Positions 21,799-33,863 of a stretch of 64,000 bases of DNA are shown in pieces. The DNA lies in assembly GCA_963573315.1 (NCBI GenBank), contig OY752147.1:62001-126000 (forward strand). Direction: 5' to 3'. This DNA comes from Entomortierella parvispora (lineage: Eukaryota; Mortierellomycota; Mortierellomycetes; Mortierellales; Mortierellaceae). Each line of letters opens with the position of its first letter. The stretch's first letter is position 1. A program made the position numbers and the translations under genes. Under the pieces are notes generated by a model. The model saw only the letters and a list, made by a program, of their open reading frames with translations. It searched no databases and was not told where the DNA came from.

Positions 21799-24700
21799 TT
21801 ACTTTTTAGTGGCTGCAGCCGATCGAGAGGCCTGGGCCGCGGCCCTGGCGTTTTTCCTCTTGGCCCTGAACTGATCATAACGACGGTCAATGTCTTTGGT
21901 GGTCAGATCGAACGACCCCATCCGCTTGAAGCAAGCCTCCATTAGTTTGTGGCAGTCGATCAGTCTCTTTGGGATATTCTATACAGGATACACCATAGCT
22001 CTTGCTTGTTAACACATATTAGCCAGCATGGGAGGACAAAAAAAAAAAGAGCAAATAATCTTACCTGCACAACCTGGAACACCTCCAGGGGATCGTCGAT
22101 CTTTGCAATCTCAGCCTCGTGCAACCTGAGAATCGTCAACGCGACTCGAAATAAAATTTTGCGACCTTCGTAAAAGAAGCAATCCCATACACGAAGAATG
22201 GACTAGTGAATTTTTTTTTTTTTTTTTTTAAAAAATAGAACCGCGGTGAGTACAGTGTCCCTCCTGGTTGACATTCTCGCGTCCTAGTGCATGCAATATG
22301 AGATGAATGGTGTACCTCAACTGGCAAGATGTTGATGAACAGGGTCAGGAACCAATGACTGGTAACCAGGGTCACCGTTGGCAACCCAGGACCTTCATCC
22401 ATATCGACCGAGGTCGCGCCTCCACTGAACTTTGTCCAGACTGACGGCAATCTTTCCATGATAAGGGTCATAAGCACAGCTTGGTCCACATTGGCGCCCT
22501 CCATCGTCACATCGTACATGCCTTCGGGTAAGAAGTTTTGAATGATCACTGACAAGGTCCAAAACGATTGTTCCTCATTCATGAACAACAGCAGCATTCC
22601 TGCAATGTAATTCAGCGACTGACAGTAACCGATTGAGGGGCAATGCAGACTGAACGCCAAGAGCACTCGACGCAAAGATTGGATGGCAGCCACATTGTCA
22701 GTCGAGAGTTGAGAACCGCCATCCTGTTGCTGAGTGATCTGGGACTTGAAGTTGATGTTCTCAGGGAATGTCCTGTGGAGATCTACAGGGAATCAAGACG
22801 GTCAGCTCCCAATCCTTTAAGAAACCTCAATGTTTGGCGATCCCCCAATAAACACTAAATGGCAAAAAAAAAGATCAAGCTTCGCCCTTACCTCTTTCGA
22901 TCACCTCTGCATATTCATTTGAAGATCCTTTTGTCTTTGCTTGGTTGACCAATCGTTTAAAGAGACCAGGATTCGCGTTGCATTTATCCTCCGCTCCACT
23001 ATAGTGAAACCATGCCTAAAATACAAACCAAGATTGTTCAGAAATCTACATCCACTTGGAATCCGGATTGACGTGAACAAAAGGTCTCTTACCTCGCCTC
23101 GCAGAGCTGGTGGAATGCCTTTGCGGACGTATCGTTTGACTTTTTGGCATTAAAGGGATTAGAAGAATAATAGATCAGTCGATTGCTCTCGCCACCCTGC
23201 ATCATATCCGTCATTCTTAACCTGACCCCCTTACGTTTTGCGGACCGAGGAGGGAGCTCTCCATGCGAATCGTTCATAAAGATGGCCCACTTTTGACGCC
23301 GCCTCTCCATGATGGGTATATAATACGTCTCAAAGATGACAAAATCATGATGCGAGAGCCATTGCGACTCTTTTTTGAATCCATATTGATCCCTAGAAAA
23401 AGAAGACAAGGTGGGAAAACAAAAGGAAAAGTCAGTCTAGATCCATGATAAGCTGGGCTCTCGCTTTCACTTTTTTTTTGGCTTTTAGTTTTTTTGAGTT
23501 GCTGTACCTCTCCACATGATCATCATTGGTCTTTTCCGGGGTGACAATTGGCTTGAGTCGCGACGTCTTTGGCTTTGGCTTTGACTCGAGCTGTCCTGGA
23601 AGGCCATTGAAAGACCGAGTTTCCTTGGATTCGTTTGTAAAATTATTTTGGGATACCTGCGGGTAGAGCGACAGCTTTGGCGTAGACCTTGAAGCGATCT
23701 GACTGGATTGAACATGCAGATTTTGATAAGGCGACTTGGATGTTGACTGTGATGGTTGAGAAGGCGACATTGGCTGGTCCCGCTGATGCAAAGGCTCTTG
23801 GGATGAGCTCTGATGGAGTTGCTGCTGGCGTTGGGATGGTCGTCGAGGCGTTCGTGTCTCCTGACCCTGACTGTGACCCTGAGAAGCTGCATGTTCGTTG
23901 CCATTGTGCGACACACTGACACCACGCCGCAACGGCGTTGTTGAGCGCGACTCTTGCGAAGAATAATCTTGGGGTTGGTCCGAAGGAACTCTGTATGTAT
24001 CGAGTTGAGTTTGAGTCAAGTTGGGCGAGTTGACATGAATATGTTGAAAGTTGCCACGAAAATTGTGGATCGTGGGATCAGCAGTATGAGATCGCGCGCG
24101 ACCGACGAGACCATCGACAGACTTGCTCGACTTTAGCTGGCGATGCTGAGAAAACTGATGCTGCCTCTGATGGGCAGTGGTGAAGGTGGACAAGGGAGTC
24201 CGATCGAGATCATGGCCAATTGTCTGCGGCGATGAGGGCTGGATTGCTGCTGAAGACGCCATGGCCGCTGGGGTATCTTTCTTTCCAAGGAGAGCTCCGA
24301 CCCTGTTGGCAACAGACCGTCGCTTTGATGCGTTCTCGGCCTTGCGATCTGGATGCTTGCTGGGCTGGATCGGCGGGTGGTGTTGCTGCTGTTGCAGTTG
24401 TTGCTTTTGCTTTTCTGGCCGGGAGGTGGAAGTAGTCCTGGCAGGAAATACCTGTGCTCGAGGAGATTGGGGTGCGGCGACAGATGAGTCTGACAGCGAG
24501 CGCAAATGAGTCTGAGAATGGGGATGAGGATGGCTCGTGTCCTTGAAAGTCGTGTCTCCAGTGCTTGTCGCGGTGGCTGTCGTGGTGGTCCTGTCACTCT
24601 GGTTGTGGCCGTGGCTGTGGCTACTCTTGAGTGCTGCGGCTGTGTCCGTGCGGCAGTCAGACTGGGATGGGGAAGATGGAAAAAGAAGAAGAAGAAGAAG

Positions 24701-25431
24701 AAAAGATGGATGAATGAATGAATTGAAGGAAGGAACGGGATGAGAGGAGAGAAAGGGAGAAAACAAGACAAAGGGAGACCAAGAAGGAACAAAGGGAGAG
24801 AGGGGGAGAGAGAGGCGAAACAAAAAGAGAGCACCGCGCGCAGAGGAAAAGGACGAATCGGTGCCTGGATGGTCTGTCTGTCTGTCTGTCTGTCTTTGCC
24901 TGCGTCTTTCTATCTCTCCTCTTTCTCCCCCTTCTTCTCTCTCTTTTCTTCCTTCTCTTTCTTCCTTTCTTTCTTTTCTCTGTCGAGAGAGCCATGGACT
25001 TCTTTCTCTCGCCTCTCTTTTCATTCTCTCTGTGAATGCATCAGCTTGCCCATGCATTGCGTCCCATTGGAAAAATAAAATCCGAGCAACCTTGCAACCA
25101 AACCACATCCAAGTCTGTCCCGCTCCACTCTCAGCCCTATTTGTGCCCTGGCATGGTCTGCTGGGAAACGTACTTGATCATGTCTCCGGACACTTGCTCC
25201 TCGAACAGGGATCAGTGGTTTTGCTGAGGCTGCATTAGATTGGACCTTTGTAGATGCCGCCCTTTTTGTCCCGCGTCTCCTCTCTTCTCTGTCGTCCTGA
25301 CCAGGAGCGACGCGTCGAGATTCTGTGGCGATGGTAACATCCTTGTCCTTGTCCTTGCTACTTTTTGGCCTGTGTGCTACCACGTCGCCATCATCTCCCT
25401 TGCCTTTCGTAGAATGCCAGAGCAACTTCAT
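21799..25431 (-). CDS. TBC-domain Rab GTPase-activating protein
   Basis: Eight exons: 25431-25174, 24661-23508, 23392-23235, 23139-23093, 23015-22892, 22782-22316, 22202-22065, 21978-21799; 841 residues, in frame throughout. The N-terminal 500 residues are disordered and Ser/Gln/His-rich. The TBC domain runs from about 524 to 770: [17 protein letters not shown], then the arginine finger IERDLHRTFP (Arg584) and the glutamine finger [11 protein letters not shown] (Gln635). Both catalytic residues are present, so it should speed GTP hydrolysis by a Rab in membrane traffic. The layout with a long N-tail resembles GRTP1/TBC1D2-like or Gyp proteins; the Rab partner cannot be told. The 47-base exon at 23093 is needed to keep the LRGE motif in frame. 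Start [12 protein letters not shown] at 25431 was chosen over a frame opening at 25108, which would run through an intron. Confidence 0.88.
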
Positions 25432-25857
25432 TGTCTCTCCACCAAGGGATGAATGATGGAAAAGAGAGATATTTATGTGGGAGGGTAGAGAGGTAGAGAG
25501 AGATTGAGATAGCGTGTGAGAGAGAGGGGGAGAGGGACAGAGAGGTAGAGAGAGTTGAGTGAACAAAAAAAAAAAAAAAAAGTCCAGAGAAAAGGAACAT
25601 GAATTGCGTTGGTTGACATTTCATTGTTGTATCATTTCCGTTGTGCAACCCTAACTAGCTATCAATTGCTCCTCGCCTCCTCATCCTGCTGGCTAATTTG
25701 TCGCCCCAGAGCCCTGATCAGCGATCAAGGAACAAAGCCCTGACAGATGGCTGCGGATGAGACAGATGGTGGCAAAAAGCGGATCTTTGTTGTCCAAGAT
25801 GTATGTACCATATTTGAAATGAAAAAAAAACTACAGAAAGAGCAATTTGGGCCCAAC
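25432..25857. other. Intergenic, TBC gene leader
   Basis: Between the TBC start and the end of the GST-VOC gene. 25,455-25,560 is GA-rich on the plus strand, so CT-rich in the sense of the TBC gene, with an A-run at 25,565-25,581. Nothing else is seen. Confidence 0.5.
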
Positions 25858-27324
25858 TCAAAACTTGGGCGAGTCGCAAATGTTTAGTGTGTTGCCATCT
25901 GGATCGGTGAAAGCTGCAACGGAGCCCCAGGGGTACTTGGCCGGCGGCATCTTGAAGATCACCCCCTTCTTCAGCAGGCGCTCATATGACTCGTTCACAT
26001 CCTGGACCAACCAATTGATGCTGGTCTTTGCAGCAGGGTCGGCGGGCATGTCCTTTCCGTAGCAAAACACTGTAAACTTTGTCTTTTCCTGTGGGTTGGC
26101 AACAAACTCCATGTACCGAGCCCCCTCCGGGAGGCCTTCGGGCTGGCGGTTAGCCAAGCACTCGAGTCCCAGAGTTTTAGAGTAGAATTCAAAAGCTGAA
26201 TATGACAAAATGGCGCTACCGTAGTTAGTTTGGAGGATCTTGAATGCAAATAAGTATAGAAACATGAAAATGGCTTCAAACTCACCTTTGTCCCAATCGG
26301 ACACGCAGACACCGGTCGAGTAAAGGGCAGCAAAGGGCTTGGAGGGCCGATACTCCCATCGGCCGCCCTTGATGTAAGCCTGCAAGCGAGGGTTGGATTC
26401 GAGACGCTGATACATTTTGAACAAAGCTGGACGAGTGGTCTCGTTGCACATGGGCTTGAAATGATCAGGGTACACCTCGTAAAACAGGGTCATCCAGTCA
26501 AACCAGGTAAACTCGGCATAGGTGGTCTAACGTCAACAAAACACGACATTAGTGATGAGGAGGAAGACTCTATTCACTTTAACCGGAATATCCACAAGAG
26601 TCTTCTTTTACCTTTTGGCCAACAAGATAGCCATTGGATCCGTTCTGAACAAGGAACCGCTCAATACCGTCAAAGTATGGCGTCAAATCCTTGAAGGTTT
26701 TTTCGGTATCTTCGTCTGTTGGCTTGGGCTTCAACCAAATGTTCGTGTGCATGGTGTTGAGGACGTCCTCCAGTGCACACTGGTTGCAACAGTCGATGAT
26801 ACCGTTCTCCTCATCGTTGGAGCCTACCAGGCCAAAGAGACGAGCAGTGTAGCGAAGGATGGACGCGACTTGGGAAATCGTGAAAGTGGTACCGTCGGGT
26901 TTCTGATGGGTAACCACGGGAAGGAGGCCAAAAGGTGTGTCTTTTTTTCCCTTGGGCCACTCCACAGGAGCCGAACTCGCGTAATTAGCCTAGAAAAACA
27001 AGCGCAAGGTTGGAGCCTGCATTAGCATGACTAGCAAACCGGAGGTGGAGAAAAAAACAACTTGAACAATAGCAAAAGAAAAAAACGTACACCACAGAAT
27101 TCAAACATGAGTCGTATGACTTCAGCGCGACCACGAGCAGCCATATAGAGAACCTCAAAGCGCGACTGCTTGAGGGTCTCACTGAGGACATATTGGTCTT
27201 CAGGATAACTTTCGAATCCAGCCTCAGTCTCGACCTGAACAACCTTGGCCTTCTTGACAGCAGAATCAGCGGCAGACATGTCAACGTCCTTTATGGTTGG
27301 GTCGGGGGCGTTTCGCTTGGTCAT
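25858..27324 (-). CDS. Glutathione S-transferase fused to a glyoxalase/VOC domain
   Basis: Four exons, 27324-27091, 26989-26612, 26526-26286, 26195-25858; 396 residues. After a charged head, residues about 55-125 form a sigma-like GST thioredoxin fold: FEVLYMAARGRAEVIRLMFE, where the Tyr fits the catalytic position, and ISQVASILRYTARLFGL for the glutathione-binding end. The helical GST domain follows to about 255 (FTWFDWMTLFYEVYP). Residues about 270-396 are a vicinal-oxygen-chelate domain (VCVSDWDKAFEFYSKTLGL ... AAFTDPDGNTLNICDS). The usual metal ligands appear altered: no His at the first strand and Asn where the final Glu is expected. Exons 3 and 4 join within the VOC domain, in frame, so this is one gene and not two neighbours. 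Likely role is detoxification of electrophiles. A TATA box lies 76 bases upstream. Confidence 0.88.
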
Positions 27325-27671
27325 TGTGGATTGTTGAGAGGAGAAAGAGATGAGTACGGGGCAATTGAGTCGAGTAGAAACAAAAGGGAAGAGCTGGCCC
27401 TTTTATATCCACGAAAAATGAAATTCGAATTCTGCTGGATTGGTGGCCAAACAAGGTCGATTGCTGTCCCCAGCCGTTGTGAACAAATGTGACCTGTGAG
27501 AAAAAAAAAGGCGGCGGTCTTTGTTTGCCACAAATCATCAATTGTCGCCTGCGGTTGCCACCAAATGTAAGAATTCCATTTGGTATGCCCCTCCTCTTCG
27601 CCCAAAAGCTCTTCGTACTGATAATATTATCCGTTGCCTTTATTCTTCCGACGTAGTCTACACCAATTTTT
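27325..27671. other. Intergenic, GST-VOC promoter and p47 3' end
   Basis: 347 bases holding the TATA box of the GST-VOC gene and, near 27,640 on the minus strand, an AATAAA signal about 30 bases past the p47 stop. No gene is seen. Confidence 0.6.
27400..27407 (-). promoter_or_regulatory. TATA box (minus strand)
   Basis: TATAAAAG on the minus strand, 76-83 bases before the start codon of the GST-VOC gene. It suits an inducible stress gene. Confidence 0.65.
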
Positions 27672-29349
27672 TTACAATAAACGCTGTTGTACAACGGCGT
27701 TCAACAGCCCCGCGTCCTTGATCGTCTGAGAGACATCATCCAAATCTTTCTTGGGGAAGCTCGTTTGAAGCATGTAGGGTCGAGATGATTCGCCAACCCG
27801 GGAGGCATTGATGAATCCCCGGATATCGTTGATCGTGTGTGTATGATTGAATCGGGCCACCATCCTGGTACCATCGGCCAATCGGATCTGGATCGAAGTC
27901 ACCGGTTGAGATTCATCGATCTGGAGGCTTCGCGGCACGGGGATGGGTTCAGGCGATGCTCCTGGGAACGACCCAGGGGTGTTTGAACCGCTTACTGAAG
28001 GTGACGCCACGCTTCCCAGACGGTTACCGGTCCCTTCAAATGCTTTTGGGGGAGCCTTGGGAGGCTCCTTGTAGTCGTCTTCCATACGTTTGGCAACCCT
28101 CATCTCTACTGGCTGGCCTGGCTTGATGTTGAGGTACTTCAAAGGCGCTTGACTAACATAACAAAAAGAAATTCAGTGAGCACGCAAACAGGCTATTTAG
28201 TCTCTCTAGGGTAGCAGCAAGCTCTCATACCCGCGATTAATAGCATCCAAAAACTCTCTGTTGGCAGGGTCATCGTAGCTCATCAAAGGTCCATCCTCAA
28301 GACTATATCCGTTTCTCCAGAAGGTGAGGTTGCGGGTCACTGTCTCCAGCACCTCAGGTGAAGGTGTCGATCGAACAGGTGCCTGTGGCGCGGAGCTAGA
28401 GGACGAAGAAGCTTCACCCTCGCTTCCCAGGCGGTTTCCTATCGCCGCCAACGAGTAATGTCAGACTTCAAGACCAAGAGGACAAGTTTCCTCAATGTTA
28501 AATCGCAGTGTCACCTATACCTGATCCTGTGAAATAGGTCTTTTTAGGAGCGACAGGTTCTGGAGGCTCCTCTCTAGCACCTCCTCTACAGTAATGAAAG
28601 AGTAAGAGTCAGCTATTCCGCAGTCCCAAAATGTTGAGAGATCTATCCTACAGTACTTACTTGGCCGCTTTCTTCAAAATATCCTCAACAAGTGCATTGG
28701 GGTCTTTCTTTCCGGGAGGTCCCTGGACCATCACACCTCTGGGAGCGAAGATGCAGTGACAGTATTTTTGTCAGTATCTCAAATTGAAAAGGCCTGCCTC
28801 CAAATGAGTAACGTACGATTTTTCACCGCCAGCAAAGTAATTTTGCTTTTCTTCATCTGAGGATCCCTCATCGTCATCGTCATCCTTGTTCAAGTCCCTG
28901 AAAGTGGCAATACCGCTGTGGTTTCCGAAAGAAAAAGAAACTGAACATCAGTACCAAGACGGGGAAAGCACTGGATAGCAGTCACGATGGACGCGTACCC
29001 CTGTCTGCGGCCGCTGGACGCGCTCGTGTCTGCCTTGCGCTTGCCGTCGGCCTTGGAGGAACTGCTTTGAGGTGGAAGATAGTCGTCATAGTCGTCTTCG
29101 TCATCCTCGACTGTAGCATGGTGACCCTGTCCTGCACCTGCAGGAGCTGAAGGCTCTTCATAAAAGCTCTCCATTGCCGCCTAGTAGAGAACAAGGACGG
29201 GTTGGTCACTTTGGTAGGGGAAACGTTGAATCCTCCCTTGACCTTACATCAATGTTCCAGTTGTTAGCCTCGAGGTAGAATTGTGCCTGCTCGGGAGTGG
29301 AACCAACAACGCCGACAAAGTTGGCAATAAGTTCCTGGTGATCAGCCAT
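27672..29349 (-). CDS. p47/Shp1-type UBA-SEP-UBX cofactor of Cdc48/p97
   Basis: Seven exons: 29349-29248, 29180-28999, 28915-28817, 28738-28661, 28585-28521, 28438-28231, 28152-27672; 404 residues, in frame. Order: UBA domain (residues 1-45, ELIANFVGVVGSTPEQAQFY), acidic linker, conserved GIATFRDL, first SHP box FTGSGNRLG, SEP domain (RNLTFWRNGYSLEDGPL), second SHP box FEGTGNRLG, and C-terminal UBX domain with SFPKKDL. It should recruit ubiquitylated substrates to the p97/Cdc48 ATPase, for example in membrane fusion and phosphatase control. The match in domain order and length to human NSFL1C and yeast Shp1 is complete. Both SHP boxes share the NRLGS core; the first is interrupted by an intron between GSG and NRLG. 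Confidence 0.93.
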
Positions 29350-30245
29350 CTGAGGAGTTCGAATGTGAGGAGAGGTTTGAGAGGAATTCATTCATGCAAC
29401 ATGGCTTTCTCCTTCCCCACCGAAAAATGTTTACGTCACCGTATGAGCCTTTGAGCTGCTCCTACATGTGCTCCGCCTTCCAATGCAGCCAGGACACCAG
29501 GCGATCAACGCCCGCCATCATCCCCATCTGAAGCACCCTCACCTCCTACCTAATCTCATCCTCACCACCCTTGTCCTCTTCTGGCCATCTGCTCTACTGG
29601 ACCCCTGCAGAATAACAGCAAATAACCCAAATAACCGCGGTCTTTCTAAAGGTTTGTTTCGCAGGCAATAAACGCCCATGCCTCCTTTTTTTTTCATTGC
29701 CCGTTTTTTTTTTTTTTGGCTCTTTGCCTCGGGAGAGAGAGACTCCACCTGGAGGAGGGGGGAAAAGATGCAGAGAGTGGAAGAATGGAGGAGGTGGGTG
29801 GGTGTTCACATCGGGAGTTAGGATGCGCATCCTGGCGTATGCTCTGGTCTGTGGTCCTCTCGTTCGCAACGACAGAGGATACAAAGAGAGGGCGACAGCA
29901 AGCAGTAGCCATCATCCCTGGGGAAAGCTAAAAAAACGAGGCCCCGAGCTGAACCTTGCTTGCTGGCGCTGAATGTTTGCTCCTCCAGTTGGCCGCAAGC
30001 CCAGTTGCCCAACTTTCTCGTTGTTCTTTTTTTTTTATTTCGGTTTATTTCCAAAGTGCGCTTTCCTCCCTTCCTTGCCCTCCCTTTGCCCAATTCAGTT
30101 GGCTGATAACGACACTCCTGTGCCGCAACGCACCCTAAAACAAAGCCCCTCCTTCTCCTTCTCACCCTCTCTCTCTCTCTCTCTCTGCTCTATCTCTTCT
30201 TATTCTCAAAAGTAGCCACCACCGCCACACGGCCACAACAGGGTC
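29350..30245. promoter_or_regulatory. Divergent promoter region between p47 and HSF genes
   Basis: 896 bases between two start codons facing apart. A T-run at 29,704-29,719 and a CT-repeat at 30,166-30,188 lie in it; the latter is in the likely leader of the HSF gene. No TATA box or gene is seen. Confidence 0.5.
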
Positions 30246-32174
30246 ATGAACCAGCAACCCCAGCTCTTGTCCCAGCTGCAGCAACAGCAGTTACAGCAGC
30301 AACAACAACAGCAGCAGCTTCAGCAGCAACAGCAACAGCAACAGCAGCTCCAGCAACAACAGCAGCAGCATGCTCAGCAGCATCTCCAGCTCCAACAGCC
30401 AGTAATGCAACCAAGGCAGCCTGGAGGTGTTCGCGCAAACAGCGGCAACCAAATTCCTTATCCCCTGCAGACAAGCACCTCTTCGCCTTCGTCCCCCTCG
30501 GCGTCTGGATCCCAGCCTTCCTCCCCTAATGGCTCCATGACCTCGCTCCAGCCCCCCTCGCCTGCAAAAGCCAACACAAACACCTTTGTTCACAAACTGC
30601 ACAAGTAAGGCAGTGGTCGTCATCATTGGCACCTGCCTAGCCTGCTCGCCTTGAAAGTCAACGCTAACCGAAATCATCAATCCTTCTTTCTAGCATGGTG
30701 GTTGATAAGCACTATCAGCACTTGATTGCCTGGAACTATACTGGAACTTCTTTCATCGTATGCAACATTATGGAGTTCTCAAGAGATGTACTCCCCAAGC
30801 ACTTCAAGCACAACAATTTCTCCAGTTTCGTGAGACAGCTCAACATGTATGGTGACCCTGTACTTCTGCGGATATTGAATGTGAGACGACATGCAGCAGG
30901 ATAGGACTCATGTCCGGACTGGTCGCTGCACCCCAAAGAACAATCCACCCAGCACATTCCTTGGAGCAAAGATATAGTAATATGACAAAGTGGCTGATCT
31001 CTCTTCCTGTTGATAGGTATGGCTTTCACAAAGTCAACAAGTCTCCAAGAGGCCATCGTACTCTGGCCGAGAATCAGATTTGGGAGTTTTCTCACCAAAA
31101 GTTTTTGAGAGGACGTCATGATCTCTTGGATGATATCAAGCGAAAGGCCATGGAATCGGACTCTATGAGACGAGAGGGAGGTGATCTTCCACAGCACATG
31201 GCCGTGCTTACAGCGCAACAGCAAGAAGTGCACCAGCAGCTGAACCAGTTGCAGGGAAACTTTGACGAAGTTGTCCGAGAACTGGCAGAGACACGACGCA
31301 AGCAGGCAGCACAGCAGCAGCTCATGAAAAACTTGTTGGATTACATTCAAAAGTCCTCTGGTGGTCAACGTAAGTGAAAGGAACCCTAACTGCCCAAGGA
31401 AACCATCTTTATTGGATATCTTTGGCATCTTCTCTGACTGTTGTATGCGTCATTTCTTCAGCATTACCAGCAGAATTGACCTTTGAGCACTATGAAGTCA
31501 AGCCCGAGCCGGAGAGACCTCCTATTTACATCACAGCTCCGGAAAATTCATCACAGCAAATGTACCACCACAACATGATGTTCAGTGGTCTGGGATCCAA
31601 TGACGGGTCTGGACAAAGTGCTCGCCGTCCTCATTCACCGTTGACGATCCAGACTTCCATGGGCGGAAGCTCTCCTCAGTCTCCTCAGAATGCGCCTCTC
31701 TCACCCCATCACTCTCCCCTTTCGCCACACCACTCTCCAATGTCTCCACTCTCGCCACTCTCACCCTCCTTTTCGATGCAGAACCTCGGACTGGGAATGA
31801 CCAACGGGAGCTTGAACGTGGACCAGAATCAGGGCAGCAACAATGGACGCCAGCAACGCACTCCGTCAATCAACATTCAAATACCCCCATTCTACACGAC
31901 ATCCTCGGGTCTGTTGGCGCATGCTCCTCAGTCTCCAAACACGCTGGCGGCGTACACGAGCGCGGTTAACACTCCCTTGCCACCGAGCCCCTCGCCAGGA
32001 TCGCCAATGGCCTCGATGGTGTCTGATAATGAGATGGAGTCAAGTGCTTCGTTGTACTGCCCAAGTCCCGGCGGACCCAATATCCAGAACGGACGGGGAA
32101 GCGAATATGGCGGCAGTGAATATGGCGGTAGCGAGTATGGCGACGATGGAACAAACTTCTTCAGCATGTCATAA
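30246..32174 (+). CDS. HSF-type DNA-binding transcription factor
   Basis: Four exons, 30246-30604, 30694-30846, 31017-31369, 31462-32174; 525 residues. Gln-rich head (CAG/CAA runs, residues 10-50), then an HSF-type DNA-binding domain from about 112 to 210: [30 protein letters not shown] and GFHKVNK form the winged helix. A Gln-rich coiled coil at about 235-285 ([18 protein letters not shown]) is the oligomerisation region. The tail has many Ser-Pro-His repeats and three SEYGG repeats at the end. It is nuclear and could be a heat-shock factor or an Skn7/Hsf1-like stress regulator; no receiver domain is seen. The intron at 30847-31016 falls after the QLNMY turn, where plant HSF genes also have one. 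GTATGG occurs at both ends of this intron, so the junction is slightly ambiguous, but the protein is the same. Confidence 0.92.
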
Positions 32175-32373
32175 CTCTTTTTCATTTTTGTTCAAATAAA
32201 AAGAATAAAATGAATACGAACAGAAAGCGAGCCAGTGTCTTGCTGAATGGAAGAAGCAGTCACCGCGGCGGGTCTGGGAGGTGCATGCATGTACTGCACA
32301 TCTCACGACAGACGATCGCATCTTGTTCTGGACACACGCCACTCAGCCCTGTAGACAGACGCGAACAAAACTC

Positions 32374-33770
32374 ATGTCCGACGCATGGGATGACTGGGAG
32401 CAAGCCGATGAGGCTGACGTAAGACTGCCTCCCTTTCCCTCTATCTCCCCTTCCCATTCTCTTTCTCGCTCTCTCCCTCTGTTCCTTCTTCGTCCGGCCA
32501 GTGTGGCTGTCGCCAGAAGCCAGAGTCCAGACACTTGGACCCCGATTTTTGAAGAAAAAGTGCCTAGCATTCCAGATGCTAACTTTCTTCTTGTAGATTC
32601 AAGCACCTGTGCCGAAGTTGGCACCTGCAAGAGTTGTCAGTGCCTCACCAACATCGAGGATGGAATCAAACATCACTCAAGCGGGACAGCCTCTGATATT
32701 GAAACGCAGCCAGCCTCCGGGACCCCTCGGATTCGATGTTCAGGATCAAGTCCAGGGACAGGGATTAGGCCGCAATGGTCAATCTCTGCATGAAATGAAT
32801 CGAGCTCTCTGGGACAAGGCGTAAGTTTTGCTGCTATTCTTCTCTTATATACCCCGATTTGCGATAAATGATGGCTCAGGACTAACCTGCAAATATTGCG
32901 CTCTTTCAGGAATGCCTACGAGCAGCCGATTATTGCCAGGAACGACAACAGCATGCGGACCGAATACGTCCCCGAGGTACTGGCGATGTTAAAGGAAATC
33001 TCCTGATCCAACTCTGCATAACAATCAGCAATCCATTGTTCTAATGCACAAAAAAAAATCGACCTTTCTAATAGATTCGGATCCTCCGAAGACCCAAGAG
33101 CCCAGTAGCAGTAGTGAGGACCCCAATCAAATCCAAGCCTCTAGCTGAACGCGAAGCCGAATACAATGCAGCGCGTGAAAAGATTTTTGGTCCATCCTCC
33201 ACCACGACATCAACATCTGGGGGCGCAATTGGTCGGTCAGGAAGTCCCTCTAATAAGGACATGTCGTCCTCACCTTCAACCTCTAGGCCCGGATCCGGAA
33301 GATCATCCCCAAATAGGCCCCTGAATGCGTCATCCCCTGTTGCGCCTGCTGTTCATGATGCACTCCAGCTCAATGGCCATCAACAACCTGTCAAACCGAT
33401 TGAATTCAAAGGAAAGCCAACTCTGATCCGCAAGGCTCAGAAACCAAGTCAGGACACTGTGATCCGTCAACCACAAGGCCCTACGACAGTGGCTGCGGCG
33501 TTGTCGTTCTCTCAGAACCACAGCAATAGAGGCGGTGGAAGTGGATCAAACTCTCCACGGAACAATGGCGCATTAGAAAGACCACAATCCCGGAATTCAC
33601 AACAACAACAACAACAACAACAGCAGCAGCAGCAGCAGCAATCACAGCAGCAATCTTCACGCGGCGGGCGATCCATAGGCTTTGGAAAGTCTCTCAGGGG
33701 GGGTCCTCGCCATCCCGCTTCATCATCACCAGGGTTTCAATCACCTTCAACCACTCCGAACCTACCATGA
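32374..33770 (+). CDS. SUZ-domain protein, SZRD1-like
   Basis: Four exons, 32374-32418, 32597-32820, 32910-32976, 33075-33770; 343 residues. The 15-codon first exon MSDAWDDWEQADEAD has the acidic, Trp-rich head of SZRD1. A SUZ domain lies at about 110-160: IRILRRPKS then PLAEREAEYNAAREKIFG, a motif that binds RNA in several proteins. The rest is low-complexity: Ser/Pro stretches and a run of about 17 Gln near residues 288-305, ending in an Arg/Gly-rich patch (SRGGRSIGFGKS). It is probably an RNA-linked cytoplasmic protein; its role is not known. The tail is much longer than in animal SZRD1. It starts 199 bases after the HSF stop, on the same strand. Confidence 0.85.
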
Positions 33771-33863
33771 TCACCTTTTTGTCCAAAAACCACCAAATAC
33801 TACCCAGGAATAAAAAATTCCGCTTTTTGCATCGAATTGGGTAAAAGGGTATATTTTATTTCT

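Noticed and set aside
23432-25108. Start of the TBC gene at 25108
   Set aside because: The frame up to 24662 is Arg/Ser/Phe repeat sequence. A GTACGT donor at 25173 and acceptor at 24662 remove it and connect to a normal start at 25431.
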